64,000 nucleotides of DNA, from contig NZ_AP019720.1 of the NCBI RefSeq assembly GCF_006739205.1, forward strand, positions 1,054,001 to 1,118,000, given 5' to 3'. This DNA comes from Streptococcus mutans. Its GTDB lineage: Bacteria > Bacillota > Bacilli > Lactobacillales > Streptococcaceae. Of this stretch, positions 49,200 through 58,824 are shown piece after piece (positions within the stretch are counted from its first letter, which is position 1; each line of letters starts with the position of its first letter). Under the pieces are notes generated by a model that ran no database searches, was not told where the DNA came from, and saw only the letters and a list, made by a program, of their open reading frames with translations. A program made the translations under genes and the position numbers.

Positions 49200-49568
49200 T
49201 TTGCAACAAAAATTCTTTTTTCTTTAAAAATAAAAAAGAATATTCAAATTTTTTATTTTATTTATTATGACAACATGATAAAAACAAAACTATCCCACAA
49301 AAAAACAACAGTCTAATTGCTGTCGTTTTTTACATTATCTACAGGGAGTACCCACCACAATTGTCGCTGCTTACAGCATCTGGCAAAGTTGGAGATTACA
49401 AACTCCAACTTTAGCAATGAAACGACAGAGTTAGTTACTTGCGTGCCGTCCTCTTAAAACTGATTAGCAAAAAAGCCAATCAATAGATGAAATAGGCTTC
49501 CAAACAAATCTAATATAGTTATTTTCTATCTCAATATTTAATAAAACCAATATTTTTAAAAATCTTAT
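49200..49568. other. gtfB-trmFO intergenic region with two hairpins
   Basis: AAAAAACAACAG (49300-49311) pairs with CTGTCGTTTTTT (49320-49331), an A/T-flanked terminator that can work for trmFO. AAAGTTGGAG (49385-49394) and CTCCAACTTT (49403-49412) form a perfect 10-bp stem of unknown role. No ORF of interest; the rest may contain upstream gtfB regulatory DNA. Confidence 0.55.
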
Positions 49569-50903
49569 TTAAACAGTTAAAAATTGCTGTAGATCTTTAA
49601 GTGATCGCTCAGCAATCTTCTCATAACGTTTCTTCTTATCACGAATACGTGGTCCACCCAAATCTTTGATGATACCAAAATTAATATTCATTGGTTGAAA
49701 ATGCTTACTTTTTGTATGTGTAATATAATACGGTAAAGCACCAATAGCTGTTGTTTGCGGAAAGATTACTGCTTCTTCATCTTTGAAACGACGAACAGCA
49801 TTGATTCCAGCAACAAGCCCAGAAGCTGCAGATTCAACATAACCCTCTACACCTGTCATTTGTCCAGCAAAGAATAGATTTGGATTTTTACACGTTGCAA
49901 AGGTAGGAGCAAGAAGATTAGGGGAGTCAATGTAAGAGTTGCGATGCATGACGCCATAACGAACGAAATGTGCTTGCTCCAGACCTGGAATCATGGAAAA
50001 GACACGTTTTTGTTCACTCCACTTAAGATGGGTCTGAAAACCAACAATATTGTAAAGGCTGCCAGCTGCATTATCTTGTCGAAGCTGCACAACAGCATAG
50101 GGAGCCTTATAATCACCATCTCGCGGCCCCTTGTAGTCTTGTGGGTATTCCAGACCAACTGGTTTCATGGGCCCATAAAGCAATGTTTTAATGCCCCGCT
50201 TGGCCATAACCTCAATAGGCATGCAACCTTCAAAGTATTTTTCCCTTTCAAAGGAGTTGAACGGAGCTTCTTCAGCATTGATCAAAGCTTCATAAAAACG
50301 TATAAACTCCTCCTTAGTCATAGGACAATTGAGATAGGCAGCCTCTCCCTTATCGTAACGCGACTTGAGATAAACCTTATCCATATCAATGGAAGATTGA
50401 TCGACAATTGGCGCCGCCGCGTCATAAAAATAAAACCCTTCACCGCCGTTTAGTTTATAAATTTTTTTAGCCAGACTGTCACTTGTCAGTGGACCAGTCG
50501 CAATCACTGTAATAGCATCATCAGGAATTTCAGTTACTTCGTTTCGAATAACCTGAATGAGAGGGTTATTTTCAAGTTCTGCCGTAACGGCTTGAGCATA
50601 GCCGCTACGGTCAACTGCCATAGCACCACCTGCAGGTACACGATGGGCTTCACCAGTTCGCATGATAATAGAGTCCAAGCGGCGCATCTCTTCTTTGAGA
50701 AGACCGACAGCATTCGTTAAACTGTCACCACGAAAAGAATTCGAACAAACTAATTCCGCAAAATTACTTGTTTTATGCTGGGGTGTTCTTTTGACTCCAC
50801 GCATTTCATAAAGCTTGACAGGAATACCGCGTTTAGCGATCTGATAAGCAGCTTCAGAGCCAGCAAGACCAGCCCCAACAACATTAATATAAGATTGAGA
50901 CAT
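49569..50903 (-). CDS. trmFO: Methylenetetrahydrofolate-tRNA (uracil-5-)-methyltransferase
   Basis: 444 residues (formerly gid). FAD- and folate-dependent enzyme forming ribothymidine-54 in the T-loop of tRNA. FAD-binding [19 protein letters not shown] at the N-terminus, then the family motifs [35 protein letters not shown] and the C-terminal [18 protein letters not shown]. Single gene between topA and gtfB. Confidence 0.96.
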   Translation of the reverse strand: MSQSYINVVGAGLAGSEAAYQIAKRGIPVKLYEMRGVKRTPQHKTSNFAELVCSNSFRGDSLTNAVGLLKEEMRRLDSIIMRTGEAHRVPAGGAMAVDRSGYAQAVTAELENNPLIQVIRNEVTEIPDDAITVIATGPLTSDSLAKKIYKLNGGEGFYFYDAAAPIVDQSSIDMDKVYLKSRYDKGEAAYLNCPMTKEEFIRFYEALINAEEAPFNSFEREKYFEGCMPIEVMAKRGIKTLLYGPMKPVGLEYPQDYKGPRDGDYKAPYAVVQLRQDNAAGSLYNIVGFQTHLKWSEQKRVFSMIPGLEQAHFVRYGVMHRNSYIDSPNLLAPTFATCKNPNLFFAGQMTGVEGYVESAASGLVAGINAVRRFKDEEAVIFPQTTAIGALPYYITHTKSKHFQPMNINFGIIKDLGGPRIRDKKKRYEKIAERSLKDLQQFLTV

Positions 50904-51268
50904 AAAACAATACCTCTTTTTGGGACGGAAAAACAGCTCCCTAAAATCTTTCTTTTTTATTATTTGTTTATAATATCTTAATTCATCAAATTCTCTAATT
51001 AAGCTCTTTAAAATATTAGTAATATCTCTTAATGCAAAATAAAAATCATCTTATCTTCAGCTGTTATCGCCTTTTTTCATAAATATCTTGAATAAACTGA
51101 AGCATTACAGACTTATAAAGCCTCTTAAAATTTTACTTTTAGAGCTTTTTATATGTACAATAATAATCCTAAAATATAAAAGTGACCAGAAATACAGGTT
51201 GATCCTTTTTAAATTAGAAATTTTTTAATCCAAATTAAAAGTACAATACATCAACTTCATCACTTTCT
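50904..51268. other. trmFO-topA intergenic region
   Basis: Very AT-rich. The only structure I see is AAAGCCTCTTAAAA (51117-51130) opposite TTTTAGAGCTTTTT (51137-51150), an imperfect hairpin that could terminate topA. No gene recognised. Confidence 0.45.
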
Positions 51269-53386
51269 TTATTTAACAGCTTTTTCCTTATAGTCACACT
51301 CCTCATTGCTACAAACAACTTGTTTGCCGCCGCCACGGATTTTTTTCTCAACGAGAAAATCTCCAGATTTTGGACAATCGCGGCCTATAGGTTTATTCCA
51401 TGAAGTAAAATCACAATCAGGATAGCGATCACAGCCATAGAAAATACGATTACGCTTTGTTTTTCGCTCAATGACTTGACCTTTTTGACAAATCGGACAT
51501 ATCACTCCAATTTCTTTAGTAATAGCTTTGGTATTATGGCAATCTGGAAAATTACTGCAAGCGTAAAATTTACCATAGCGACCTAATTTAATAACCATTG
51601 GATGCCCACAAACATCACAGTCAAAACCGGCAGGTTCATCCTTAATTTGGATTTTTTCCATCTGTTCCTCTGCTTTAATAACCTCTTTTTCAAATGGTTT
51701 ATAAAATTGGTCAATAACCTTCTGCCACTCCTCTTTGCCAATCTCAACTTCGTCCAGTTTACTTTCCATTTCAGCAGTGAATTTCACATCAACAATGTCG
51801 GGGAAAAATTCTATAATTAAAGAATTAACAATTTCACCAAGTTCTGTAGGCTCAAAACGCTTAGATACTAAACGTACATAGTAACGCTTTTGGATCGTCT
51901 CAAGAGTCGGTGCATAGGTTGATGGACGACCAACACCATTTTCTTCCAAAGTCTTAATAAGACTTGCTTCTGAATAACGAGCAGGTGGTTGCGTGAAATG
52001 CTGCTCAGGATTAGCTGAAATCTTTTTAACTGTTTCTCCCTTGATCATTTCAGGAAGTACTTTGGTCTTATCAGAATCGTTGTAAACAGCCATATAGCCC
52101 TTGAACTTAATCTGACTGCCGTTAGCGATAAATAAGACACCGTTTTGCGTCAAATTAACCTTAACAGTATCAAAAACTGCGGCGGTCATCTGACTAGCAA
52201 CAAAACGATTCCAAATGAGAGTATAAAGTTTTAATTGATCTTTATCAAGATATTTAGCAATGGATTCAGGTGTATGATTAACATTAGATGGACGAATCGC
52301 TTCATGGGCATCTTGAGCACCGGAGGCATTGCGAACATGATTTCCGTGTTTAGAATATTCAGCACCAAAATGTTCAGTAATATAATTAGCAGCATCATTT
52401 TGAGCCACAGGGCTGATTCTAGTTGAATCTGTACGCATATAGGTAATTAGACCTTGCTGGCCATTAGAGCCAAGTCTTATTCCTTCATAAAGCTGCTGAG
52501 CAACCATCATGGTTTTTCGTGTTCTGAAATTAATCTTATTGGCGGCATCTTGTTGCAAGGAAGATGTCGTATAAGGAAGCGGTGCATTACGTTTTCGTTC
52601 TTTCTTTTCTACTTTGTCAACAAGAAAGTCATCATTCTTAATGCGAGTCAATACTTTCTTAACATCATCATTGCTTTTCAGCTTAGTTTTTTTGTTATCA
52701 AGTCCATAAAAATTAGCTTGGAATTTCTTATTTCCTTTTTTAAAGAAACCATCAATACTCCAATACTCCTCTGGTTTAAAAGCTTTGATTTCATTTTCGC
52801 GGTCAATAATAAGTTTAAGAGCAACAGACTGTACACGACCAGCTGAAAGACCTTTCTTAACTTTTTTCCAAAGAATAGGAGAAATAGAATAACCAACAAT
52901 TCTATCCAAAACACGACGGGCTTGTTGGGCATCAACAAGATCCATGTCAATTTGACGCGGCTCGACAAAGGCATTTTTGACAGCATCTTTAGTGATTTCA
53001 TTAAAGACAACACGGTTTTTACCTTTAAGATCTAAATCCAAAATATGAGCTAAATGCCAAGAAATCGCTTCCCCTTCACGATCCGGGTCACTTGCTAAAA
53101 AGATTTGCTTGGCATTCTTAGCTTCTTTTTTTAGAGAATTGATTAAGGGACCCTTGCCGCGAATATTAATATATTGCGGCTCATAATTATTATCAAAATC
53201 AATGGACATGCTTGACTTTTTTAAGTCACGAATATGCCCTACAGAAGCCACCACTTTATATGAACGTCCTAGATATTTCTCAATGGTTTTCGCCTTAGCA
53301 GGTGACTCGACAATGACTAAATTTTTCTTAGGAGTCGCTCGCTTTTTACTCGTCTTTTTTACTGTTGTCGTTGTTTTACTTGTCAA
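51269..53386 (-). CDS. topA: DNA topoisomerase I
   Basis: 705 residues, type IA. A Lys/Thr-rich leader (1-20), TOPRIM domain ([20 protein letters not shown] to [17 protein letters not shown]), active-site Tyr in [15 protein letters not shown] (about 307). The C-terminus has zinc-ribbon units: [27 protein letters not shown] broken over ~27 residues, a second starting CPICQKG, and a third ([12 protein letters not shown]) missing one cysteine of the first pair. The start is TTG 53386; no ATG is available upstream in frame. It relaxes negative supercoils. Confidence 0.96.
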   Translation of the reverse strand: MTSKTTTTVKKTSKKRATPKKNLVIVESPAKAKTIEKYLGRSYKVVASVGHIRDLKKSSMSIDFDNNYEPQYINIRGKGPLINSLKKEAKNAKQIFLASDPDREGEAISWHLAHILDLDLKGKNRVVFNEITKDAVKNAFVEPRQIDMDLVDAQQARRVLDRIVGYSISPILWKKVKKGLSAGRVQSVALKLIIDRENEIKAFKPEEYWSIDGFFKKGNKKFQANFYGLDNKKTKLKSNDDVKKVLTRIKNDDFLVDKVEKKERKRNAPLPYTTSSLQQDAANKINFRTRKTMMVAQQLYEGIRLGSNGQQGLITYMRTDSTRISPVAQNDAANYITEHFGAEYSKHGNHVRNASGAQDAHEAIRPSNVNHTPESIAKYLDKDQLKLYTLIWNRFVASQMTAAVFDTVKVNLTQNGVLFIANGSQIKFKGYMAVYNDSDKTKVLPEMIKGETVKKISANPEQHFTQPPARYSEASLIKTLEENGVGRPSTYAPTLETIQKRYYVRLVSKRFEPTELGEIVNSLIIEFFPDIVDVKFTAEMESKLDEVEIGKEEWQKVIDQFYKPFEKEVIKAEEQMEKIQIKDEPAGFDCDVCGHPMVIKLGRYGKFYACSNFPDCHNTKAITKEIGVICPICQKGQVIERKTKRNRIFYGCDRYPDCDFTSWNKPIGRDCPKSGDFLVEKKIRGGGKQVVCSNEECDYKEKAVK

Positions 53387-53421
53387 TATTCTACACTTCC
53401 TATAAGTTATAAACTTCTAGA

Positions 53422-53450
53422 ATGATATATCATTTTTAGAGTACTGTCAA
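53422..53450 (-). promoter_or_regulatory. topA promoter
   Basis: Minus strand TTGACA (plus 53445-53450), 17 bp, then TATCAT (53422-53427): close to consensus. Confidence 0.7.
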
Positions 53451-53480
53451 GAACAAACTTCTACTATAGAAAAACTTTAT

Positions 53481-54323
53481 TTAAAAGTTAAACTCATTTA
53501 AAATATCAAAGCCTGATGTAATGCATTTTGCTCCTTCTTGAATCAGGTGATGGCATCCTTCTGACTGGCCGTCTAAAATATTTCCTGGTACAACAAAAAC
53601 ATCGCGTCCTTCTTCCATAGCACGTTCACAAGTAATCAGACTACCCGAACGAATTTTTGCTTCTGCTACCATAACACCTTGAGATAACCCAGCAATAATG
53701 CGGTTCCGCTCAGGAAAATGATACTTAAGAGGTTGACTCTGTGCTTCATATTCTGATAAGAGCAAATGATTCTTTGCAATATAATCCTGCAGTCTTCGAT
53801 TTTCTTTAGGATAATGAACATCTAGTCCAGTACCGATGACCGCAATTGTTGCTCCACCGCTTTTAAGACTTGCTAAATGTGCTGCAGTATCAATACCACG
53901 CGCTAAACCGCTAATAATAACAAATTGCTTACTTAAGTCTTGTATGATCTTTTTAACAGCAGCTACTCCCATTTGACTGGCGTTGCGAGAACCAACTACT
54001 GCTAATTTAGGCCGAGCTAGCAAGTCTAAGTCTCCCTGATAAAATAGAAGAACAGGCGGATTATAAATATTTTTAAGTTCCAAGGGATATTCTTTGTCCA
54101 AAATGGATAAAGAAGGAAAACGATTAAATTCTTTGCGTAATGCTTTGCTATCAAGATTCTTGTAATGTTCCATAAAAATTAAAGGCTTTTTATTTTTGGA
54201 AACAACAGCCATATCACGAAGAGACAAGGATTTTTGTGTCCTCTCTTCATAATCAATAATATTTAAGATATTCAGATTTGTTAGACCAGCTTTTTTAAGT
54301 TTAAATAGTTGAAAATTATCCAT
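53481..54323 (-). CDS. dprA: DNA processing protein DprA (Smf)
   Basis: 280 residues. Loads RecA on incoming single-stranded DNA during transformation. An N-terminal SAM-like stretch (1-75) precedes the Rossmann fold: AVVGSRNASQMGVAAVKKI (about 109-127), the SGLARGIDTAAHLASLKSGG motif and PERNRIIAGLSQGVMVAEA. Ends with little beyond the fold, lacking the C-terminal winged helix of longer DprA proteins. Preceded by a ComX box, so it belongs to the late competence regulon. Confidence 0.95.
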   Translation of the reverse strand: MDNFQLFKLKKAGLTNLNILNIIDYEERTQKSLSLRDMAVVSKNKKPLIFMEHYKNLDSKALRKEFNRFPSLSILDKEYPLELKNIYNPPVLLFYQGDLDLLARPKLAVVGSRNASQMGVAAVKKIIQDLSKQFVIISGLARGIDTAAHLASLKSGGATIAVIGTGLDVHYPKENRRLQDYIAKNHLLLSEYEAQSQPLKYHFPERNRIIAGLSQGVMVAEAKIRSGSLITCERAMEEGRDVFVVPGNILDGQSEGCHHLIQEGAKCITSGFDILNEFNF

Positions 54324-54345
54324 TTTTATACCTCACTATCTAAAC

Positions 54346-54353
54346 TATTCGAA
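54346..54353 (-). promoter_or_regulatory. ComX (cin/com) box of dprA
   Basis: Minus strand TTCGAATA differs from the streptococcal ComX consensus TACGAATA at one base. It lies 22 bp ahead of the ATG, with a T-rich stretch directly upstream. Confidence 0.75.
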
Positions 54354-54354
54354 A

Positions 54355-54378
54355 AAACTCTATCAATTGATAGAGTTT
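54355..54378 (-). terminator. 24-bp perfect palindrome and terminator ahead of dprA
   Basis: AAACTCTATCAATTGATAGAG plus TTT is a perfect palindrome. On the minus strand it runs into TTTTTT and then directly into the ComX box, so a terminator for the upstream gene abuts the dprA promoter. Confidence 0.7.
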
Positions 54379-54489
54379 CATTACATTATTTAGAAAAAAT
54401 TATAAAAGAGACTGTATTTGAAAATAACAGCAAAATTGGCTTCATTATGAAAATGTCCAGCTAACATTTTTTCTTTTTCGCTTGTCATA

Positions 54490-54771
54490 CTATTTATTTC
54501 CATCTTCTGATTCATTTTGTTTAAATTTAATTCTAAGCAGAGCGACTCCCAAAAATAAAAACAATATCCCTAATGCCAAGCATAAAATAACACCAATGAT
54601 TCGTGTAGTAACGTCTTTAGTAGCCTCTGTAAAAATGTTATAAATTCCGACCAAAGTAAACAGTAAACCTAAACCAAAACTGATTAGAATATAATAAAGA
54701 TCTCGATGTTTTGTCTTATTCAAAGATTCTACTGCTTTATTAGCAATTTTTCTCGATAACATATTAACCAT
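54490..54771 (-). CDS. Small two-helix membrane protein, unknown function
   Basis: 93 residues from ATG 54771, chosen because AAGGAG lies 8 bp ahead; the frame is open 8 codons further upstream. A basic N-terminus (MVNMLSRKIANKAVESLNKT) is followed by two hydrophobic segments (about 24-46 and 56-78) and a charged tail. I do not recognise a family. It lies between terminators, so it is a monocistronic unit downstream of the iron transporter. Confidence 0.7.
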   Translation of the reverse strand: MVNMLSRKIANKAVESLNKTKHRDLYYILISFGLGLLFTLVGIYNIFTEATKDVTTRIIGVILCLALGILFLFLGVALLRIKFKQNESEDGNK

Positions 54772-54804
54772 AGTTTTATCTCCTTTTTGCTCCATTATAG
54801 CATG

Positions 54805-54845
54805 AAAGCGTTCGATTTTTTCGCTAATCGAACGCTTTTTCTTTA
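54805..54845. terminator. Strong hairpin after the iron-binding protein gene
   Basis: AAAGCGTTCGAT (54805-54816) pairs with ATCGAACGCTTT (54827-54838), GC-rich for the region. T-run is stronger on the plus side. It begins only a few bases past the stop of the minus-strand binding-protein gene. Confidence 0.75.
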
Positions 54846-55865
54846 TTTTTTATCAATAAATGATTGAACTTCTTTAATCATTGCTTTGGTTGTTCTAATA
54901 CCACCTGTATTAAGGTACCAATTTTTACCATTAACTTGAAGGACATGATTGTTTTTAATAGCATTCGTATCCTTAATCACATCATTCTGCAAAATCTTAT
55001 CTGCAGAAGCATCCTGACCAATTGTTGCTCCTCTATCTAAAACAAAGAGATACTGAGGGTTCTTTTCTGAAATATACTCGTAAGAAACTGGCGAGCCATG
55101 GGTGCTTACTTTATCTCCTTCATTAACAGCTTTAAATCCCAATTCCTTAAAAATCCAGCCAAAACGTCCTTTAGGCGATTGACTTAACAATTCACCACTG
55201 TTAGCGATAACGAATAATGCTGACGGATTTTTTAAATGATTCACTTTTGTTTTCAATTTTTTAAGAGACTGATCAAGCTCTTTATTATATGCTTTAGCCT
55301 TCTTTTCCTTACCGAAAATTTTACCAAAGGTTATTGCTTTTTCTTTAACACCAGTCATAAGATTAGCATCCATAGATGCTGAACCGTAAACAATAGCAGC
55401 CTTTGGAGCAGCTTTTTTCAGCTCTTCGATGTTTTTAGATGTCGCGGAACGCCCGCTGATAATAATTAAGTCTGGTTGCAGTTTTGCAATTGTTTCAAAG
55501 TCAGGTTCAAAAAGTGAACCTGCATTTTGATATTTCTTAGCTGAATAAATTTTTTTCATATCTTTATTCAACATATTAAGGCCATGTTGAGATTTTGGGA
55601 TAGCAACAACATTTTTTTCTTTGCCTAAGGCGGTGATAGTATCCAAGGCTCCTAAGTCGTAAACGACAACCTTTTGAGGGTTCTTTTTGACAGTAACCGT
55701 CTCATTGACCATTTTTGGATTTGATTTTTTATCTTCTGATTTAATGGCATAATTATTTTCCACTTTTACAGTTTTATCCGCCGCAAAGGCTTTAGATGTA
55801 AAAGTAAAAGCAAAAATAACAAGTAAAAATGCTGCAAATAAGTTTTTAAATGGTTTCATTTTCAT
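54843..55865 (-). CDS. Iron-siderophore ABC transporter substrate-binding protein (FatB-like), no lipobox
   Basis: 340 residues of the Peripla_BP_2 family. N-terminal signal: MKMKPFKNLFAAFLLVIFAF then a SKAFA-ADK cleavage-like site. No cysteine occurs there, so the usual lipoprotein anchor is missing. The mature part holds TVTVKKNPQKVVVYDLGALD, a typical first lobe, and ISGRSATSKNIEELKKAAPK. Last gene of the four-gene importer, 41 bp after the ATPase. Ferric siderophore (petrobactin/catecholate-like) binding is inferred from the family. Confidence 0.88.
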   Translation of the reverse strand: MKMKPFKNLFAAFLLVIFAFTFTSKAFAADKTVKVENNYAIKSEDKKSNPKMVNETVTVKKNPQKVVVYDLGALDTITALGKEKNVVAIPKSQHGLNMLNKDMKKIYSAKKYQNAGSLFEPDFETIAKLQPDLIIISGRSATSKNIEELKKAAPKAAIVYGSASMDANLMTGVKEKAITFGKIFGKEKKAKAYNKELDQSLKKLKTKVNHLKNPSALFVIANSGELLSQSPKGRFGWIFKELGFKAVNEGDKVSTHGSPVSYEYISEKNPQYLFVLDRGATIGQDASADKILQNDVIKDTNAIKNNHVLQVNGKNWYLNTGGIRTTKAMIKEVQSFIDKK

Positions 55866-55906
55866 CTCCTAATCTTTGATTAAGTAAGCTTCGTGAAAAA
55901 GAGCAG

Positions 55907-56713
55907 CTATTTGCTTAATAATTTATGTGCTGTTTCGCAATGTATTTGCTCCTGAGGGTCAAAATAGTTACAAATCTTTCTTCCTTGATAAGTTTCAATT
56001 TTTATTGGCATATCGTAGATTTTAGACAAGACTTCTTCTTTGACCACTTCATCCACATTTCCATTGGCAATAATTTTTCCTTCTTTTAAAGCAACAATAT
56101 TGTCAGCATAGCAAGAAGCAAAGTTAATATCGTGAATCACAAGTATAATCGTTTTATTAAAATCTTTTACCAAACGCCTTAGTATCTGCATAATCTGAAC
56201 AGAGTGTTTCATATCCAGATTATTTAAAGGTTCATCTAGTAAAATATAGTCTGTATCCTGAGCTAGTATCATAGCAATAAAGGCTCGTTGTAATTGACCG
56301 CCACTTAATTCATCAAGAAAGCGATCTTTGATCTCCTCAAGTTCCATATAAGCAAGCGCTTGTGTTATTTTATCTTGATCGTTTTGGGTCAATCTTCCTT
56401 GATGATGAGGGAACCTTCCAAAAGCAACCAATTCTGCTACCCTAATTTTAAGATTAATATAGTTTGTTTGCCTTAAAATAGCCAGCCTTTTGGCCAAATC
56501 ATTATTATTAAATGATTTTAATGCTTTTTTGTCTAATAGGACTTGTCCACTATCTCCTTCAATCAAACGGCTCATAATAGATAAAAATGTACTTTTCCCT
56601 GAACCATTTGATCCGATGATAGCTGTGATTTTTCCTTTTTCAATATTCACAGTTAAATCGTTAAGAACGGGCTTTCGTTGATAATGTTTGATAATATTTT
56701 TAACAGAAATCAT
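55907..56713 (-). CDS. Iron-siderophore ABC transporter ATPase
   Basis: 268 residues, FepC class. Walker A IIGSNGSGKSTFLSIMS (about 33-49), signature LDELSGGQLQRAFIAMI, Walker B DYILLDEPLNNLDMKHS. It overlaps the upstream permease by 4 bp (ATGA). Confidence 0.92.
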   Translation of the reverse strand: MISVKNIIKHYQRKPVLNDLTVNIEKGKITAIIGSNGSGKSTFLSIMSRLIEGDSGQVLLDKKALKSFNNNDLAKRLAILRQTNYINLKIRVAELVAFGRFPHHQGRLTQNDQDKITQALAYMELEEIKDRFLDELSGGQLQRAFIAMILAQDTDYILLDEPLNNLDMKHSVQIMQILRRLVKDFNKTIILVIHDINFASCYADNIVALKEGKIIANGNVDEVVKEEVLSKIYDMPIKIETYQGRKICNYFDPQEQIHCETAHKLLSK

Positions 56714-57681
56714 TTATCTTTACTCTCTTTCAGTAAAATGAGGATAAAGTAAATTCCTCCAATAAAGTTTAAAATAACGCTCAGTTGCGTTTCTAAAGTC
56801 AGGACATATTGAACAATAATTTGACCACCGACAAGTGCTAACATGCCAATCAGAATGCTAGCTGGTAGCAAAATACTATGCCGATAAGTTGGAAAAATAT
56901 GATAGGCGAGATTAACCACTAAAAGGCCAAGAAAGGTAATTGGACCGACAAGTGCTGTCGAAACTGAAATCAAAATAGATACTAAGATAAAAAATTTCAT
57001 GACCAGAAGATCATAATCCAAGCCCAAACTAATCGCCACATCTTTTCCCAACAAAAGTACATCCAATTTCCTCAAGGAAGTCCAACTAATTAAAAGCACA
57101 AAAACGACTATAATAAGGGATACCCACAATAATTTTGTATTAATGGCATTAAAACTAGCAAACAAATTGGTTTGCAAAATCAAAAAATCATTGGGATCAA
57201 TGAGCATCTGAAAAAAAGATGACAAAGAACTAAAAAGGGTATTTAAAACTAAACCACAAAGAAGTACAAAATAAATAGAATACTCCTGCTGTTTAAATAG
57301 GACCTTAAACAGGAAAAATGCAAAGCCCACCATAATCAATAACGATAAGCAATAATTTGACAATGCTGATATTTTAAGAGTCTGCTGACTTCCCAAGAAA
57401 AACAGCATGATTGTCTGAATAAAGACGTAAACACTATCTAAACCAATAATACTTGGTGTTAAGATACGATTGTTACTAATCGTTTGAAAAATAAGCGTCG
57501 AAGCACCAACACATACAGCCGTCAGTAAAATTGCTAATAACCGCTTATAACGTGAATTGACCATATAGATTATTAAAAATTTATTAACATCTGGACCGAT
57601 GCCATAAAGTAGGTAAAGAGCTGATAAAGTAATAACTAGAACTAAGATTAACCATAATTTTTGTTTGAAAGTTAATATCAT
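56710..57681 (-). CDS. Iron-siderophore ABC transporter permease 2 (FecCD family)
   Basis: 323 residues with about nine to ten membrane helices. FecCD signatures GASTLIFQTISNNRILTPSI near the N-terminus and GPITFLGLLVVNLAYHIFPT in the second half. Overlaps the neighbouring permease and ATPase genes by 4 bp each. Confidence 0.9.
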   Translation of the reverse strand: MILTFKQKLWLILVLVITLSALYLLYGIGPDVNKFLIIYMVNSRYKRLLAILLTAVCVGASTLIFQTISNNRILTPSIIGLDSVYVFIQTIMLFFLGSQQTLKISALSNYCLSLLIMVGFAFFLFKVLFKQQEYSIYFVLLCGLVLNTLFSSLSSFFQMLIDPNDFLILQTNLFASFNAINTKLLWVSLIIVVFVLLISWTSLRKLDVLLLGKDVAISLGLDYDLLVMKFFILVSILISVSTALVGPITFLGLLVVNLAYHIFPTYRHSILLPASILIGMLALVGGQIIVQYVLTLETQLSVILNFIGGIYFILILLKESKDK

Positions 57682-58640
57682 GAACGCCTTCTTCCCTTCA
57701 TTAAAAAATAAAGGAAAAAGATACTTCCTATTATTCCCATAGTCAATCCAATAGAAACTTCATATGGAAAAATAATAAGACGTCCAAAAATATCACAAAT
57801 AAGCACAATAACAGCACCTAAAAAAGAGGTTAATATTAAGTTGTTCTTCATATTATCGCCCTTGATAGCAGAAATCGAATTAGGAACAATCAAACCTAAA
57901 AAAGGAAGACTGCCAACAACTGTTACAATGATAGCTGTCATAACCGAAACAAGAACCAAGCCTAAATTAATAATAAATTGATAATTCAAACCTAGATTTT
58001 TAGAAAAATCTTCTCCCAAGCCAGCTATAGTAAACTGATGAGCATAAAGGTAAATTAATACCATGCAAGGCAGCACCAAAAATAAAATCTCATATCGATG
58101 AGAAGTCATGATGGAAAAATGACCTTCTAACCAACTGTTTACAGACTGCAATATCTGAAACTGTACTCCTAAAAAAGTACTGATTGCAGATACAACTTTC
58201 CCCAACATCAGACCTACTAGAGGAATGAAAACATCATCCTTAAATTTAATAACCTTTAAAAGATAGATAAAAAACAAAGAACCAAAAATGACAAAGACCG
58301 ATGAAATAATCAACTGCAATAGTAAAGAAGATTTACTAAATAAGATAATAGTGACAACAACACCTAGCTTTGCCCAATCCATTGTCCCAGCCGTTGTCGG
58401 TGAGACAAATTTATTTTGCGTTAATTGCTGCATAATTAAACCACAAACGGCTAAACTAGAGCCAGCAATTAAAATACTAACCGTTCTAGGAATGCGACTA
58501 GATAATAAAATGTTAAGTTGTGAATCGTCTAAAGAGCCCAGTTCAAAAAGCGATAGACTCTTAACACCGATAAATATTGAAACGAGAGAAAGAAAGACTG
58601 CAGCTGCACCCAGCACTGGAACAGTGAGTACTTTTTTCAT
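57678..58640 (-). CDS. Iron-siderophore ABC transporter permease 1 (FecCD family)
   Basis: 320 residues from ATG 58640 (MKKVLTVPVLGAAAVFLSLV), placed 7 bp after AGAGG. The open frame extends 41 codons further but without family similarity. FecCD motifs: LAVCGLIMQQLTQNKFVSPT and SLPFLGLIVPNSISAIKGD. First gene of the importer; a 19-bp palindrome lies 31 bp upstream. Confidence 0.9.
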   Translation of the reverse strand: MKKVLTVPVLGAAAVFLSLVSIFIGVKSLSLFELGSLDDSQLNILLSSRIPRTVSILIAGSSLAVCGLIMQQLTQNKFVSPTTAGTMDWAKLGVVVTIILFSKSSLLLQLIISSVFVIFGSLFFIYLLKVIKFKDDVFIPLVGLMLGKVVSAISTFLGVQFQILQSVNSWLEGHFSIMTSHRYEILFLVLPCMVLIYLYAHQFTIAGLGEDFSKNLGLNYQFIINLGLVLVSVMTAIIVTVVGSLPFLGLIVPNSISAIKGDNMKNNLILTSFLGAVIVLICDIFGRLIIFPYEVSIGLTMGIIGSIFFLYFLMKGRRRS

Positions 58641-58671
58641 AGGCATTCCTCTCGAAAAATGATTAATTAAA

Positions 58672-58690
58672 GTAAGCTTAATTAGCTTAC
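58672..58690 (-). promoter_or_regulatory. Candidate metalloregulator operator of the iron importer
   Basis: GTAAGCTTAATTAGCTTAC: arms GTAAGCT and AGCTTAC, 5-bp spacer, perfect symmetry, upstream of the first importer gene. A related GTAAGCTT sequence recurs upstream of the binding-protein gene (about 55881). Fur, SloR or another regulator could bind; unproven. Confidence 0.55.
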
Positions 58691-58786
58691 AAAACCATTT
58701 TATCATAAAGTTTAAAAAGTTCACGTTATTTTTGAAATCCGATAGAAAACTGTAATATAACATTGATTAAATATTTTCATAAAAAG

Positions 58787-58824
58787 AAAAGAACTAAAAC
58801 AAATACAGCCTTTTTAGTTCTTTT
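58787..58824 (-). terminator. Terminator of rnhB
   Basis: AAAAGAACTAAAA (58787-58799) pairs perfectly with TTTTAGTTCTTTT (58812-58824), which overlaps the rnhB stop region; on the minus strand CTTTTTATG follows. Confidence 0.8.

Noticed and set aside
49944..50453. Plus-strand ORF of 169 codons inside trmFO
   Set aside because: Antisense to highly conserved trmFO codons and not protein-family-like.
52454..52846. Plus-strand ORF of 130 codons inside topA
   Set aside because: Shadow of the topA coding strand; composition follows reversed topA codons.
58641..58763. N-terminal extension of the first iron permease
   Set aside because: It would run through the operator palindrome and lacks family similarity; ATG 58640 has a good ribosome site.
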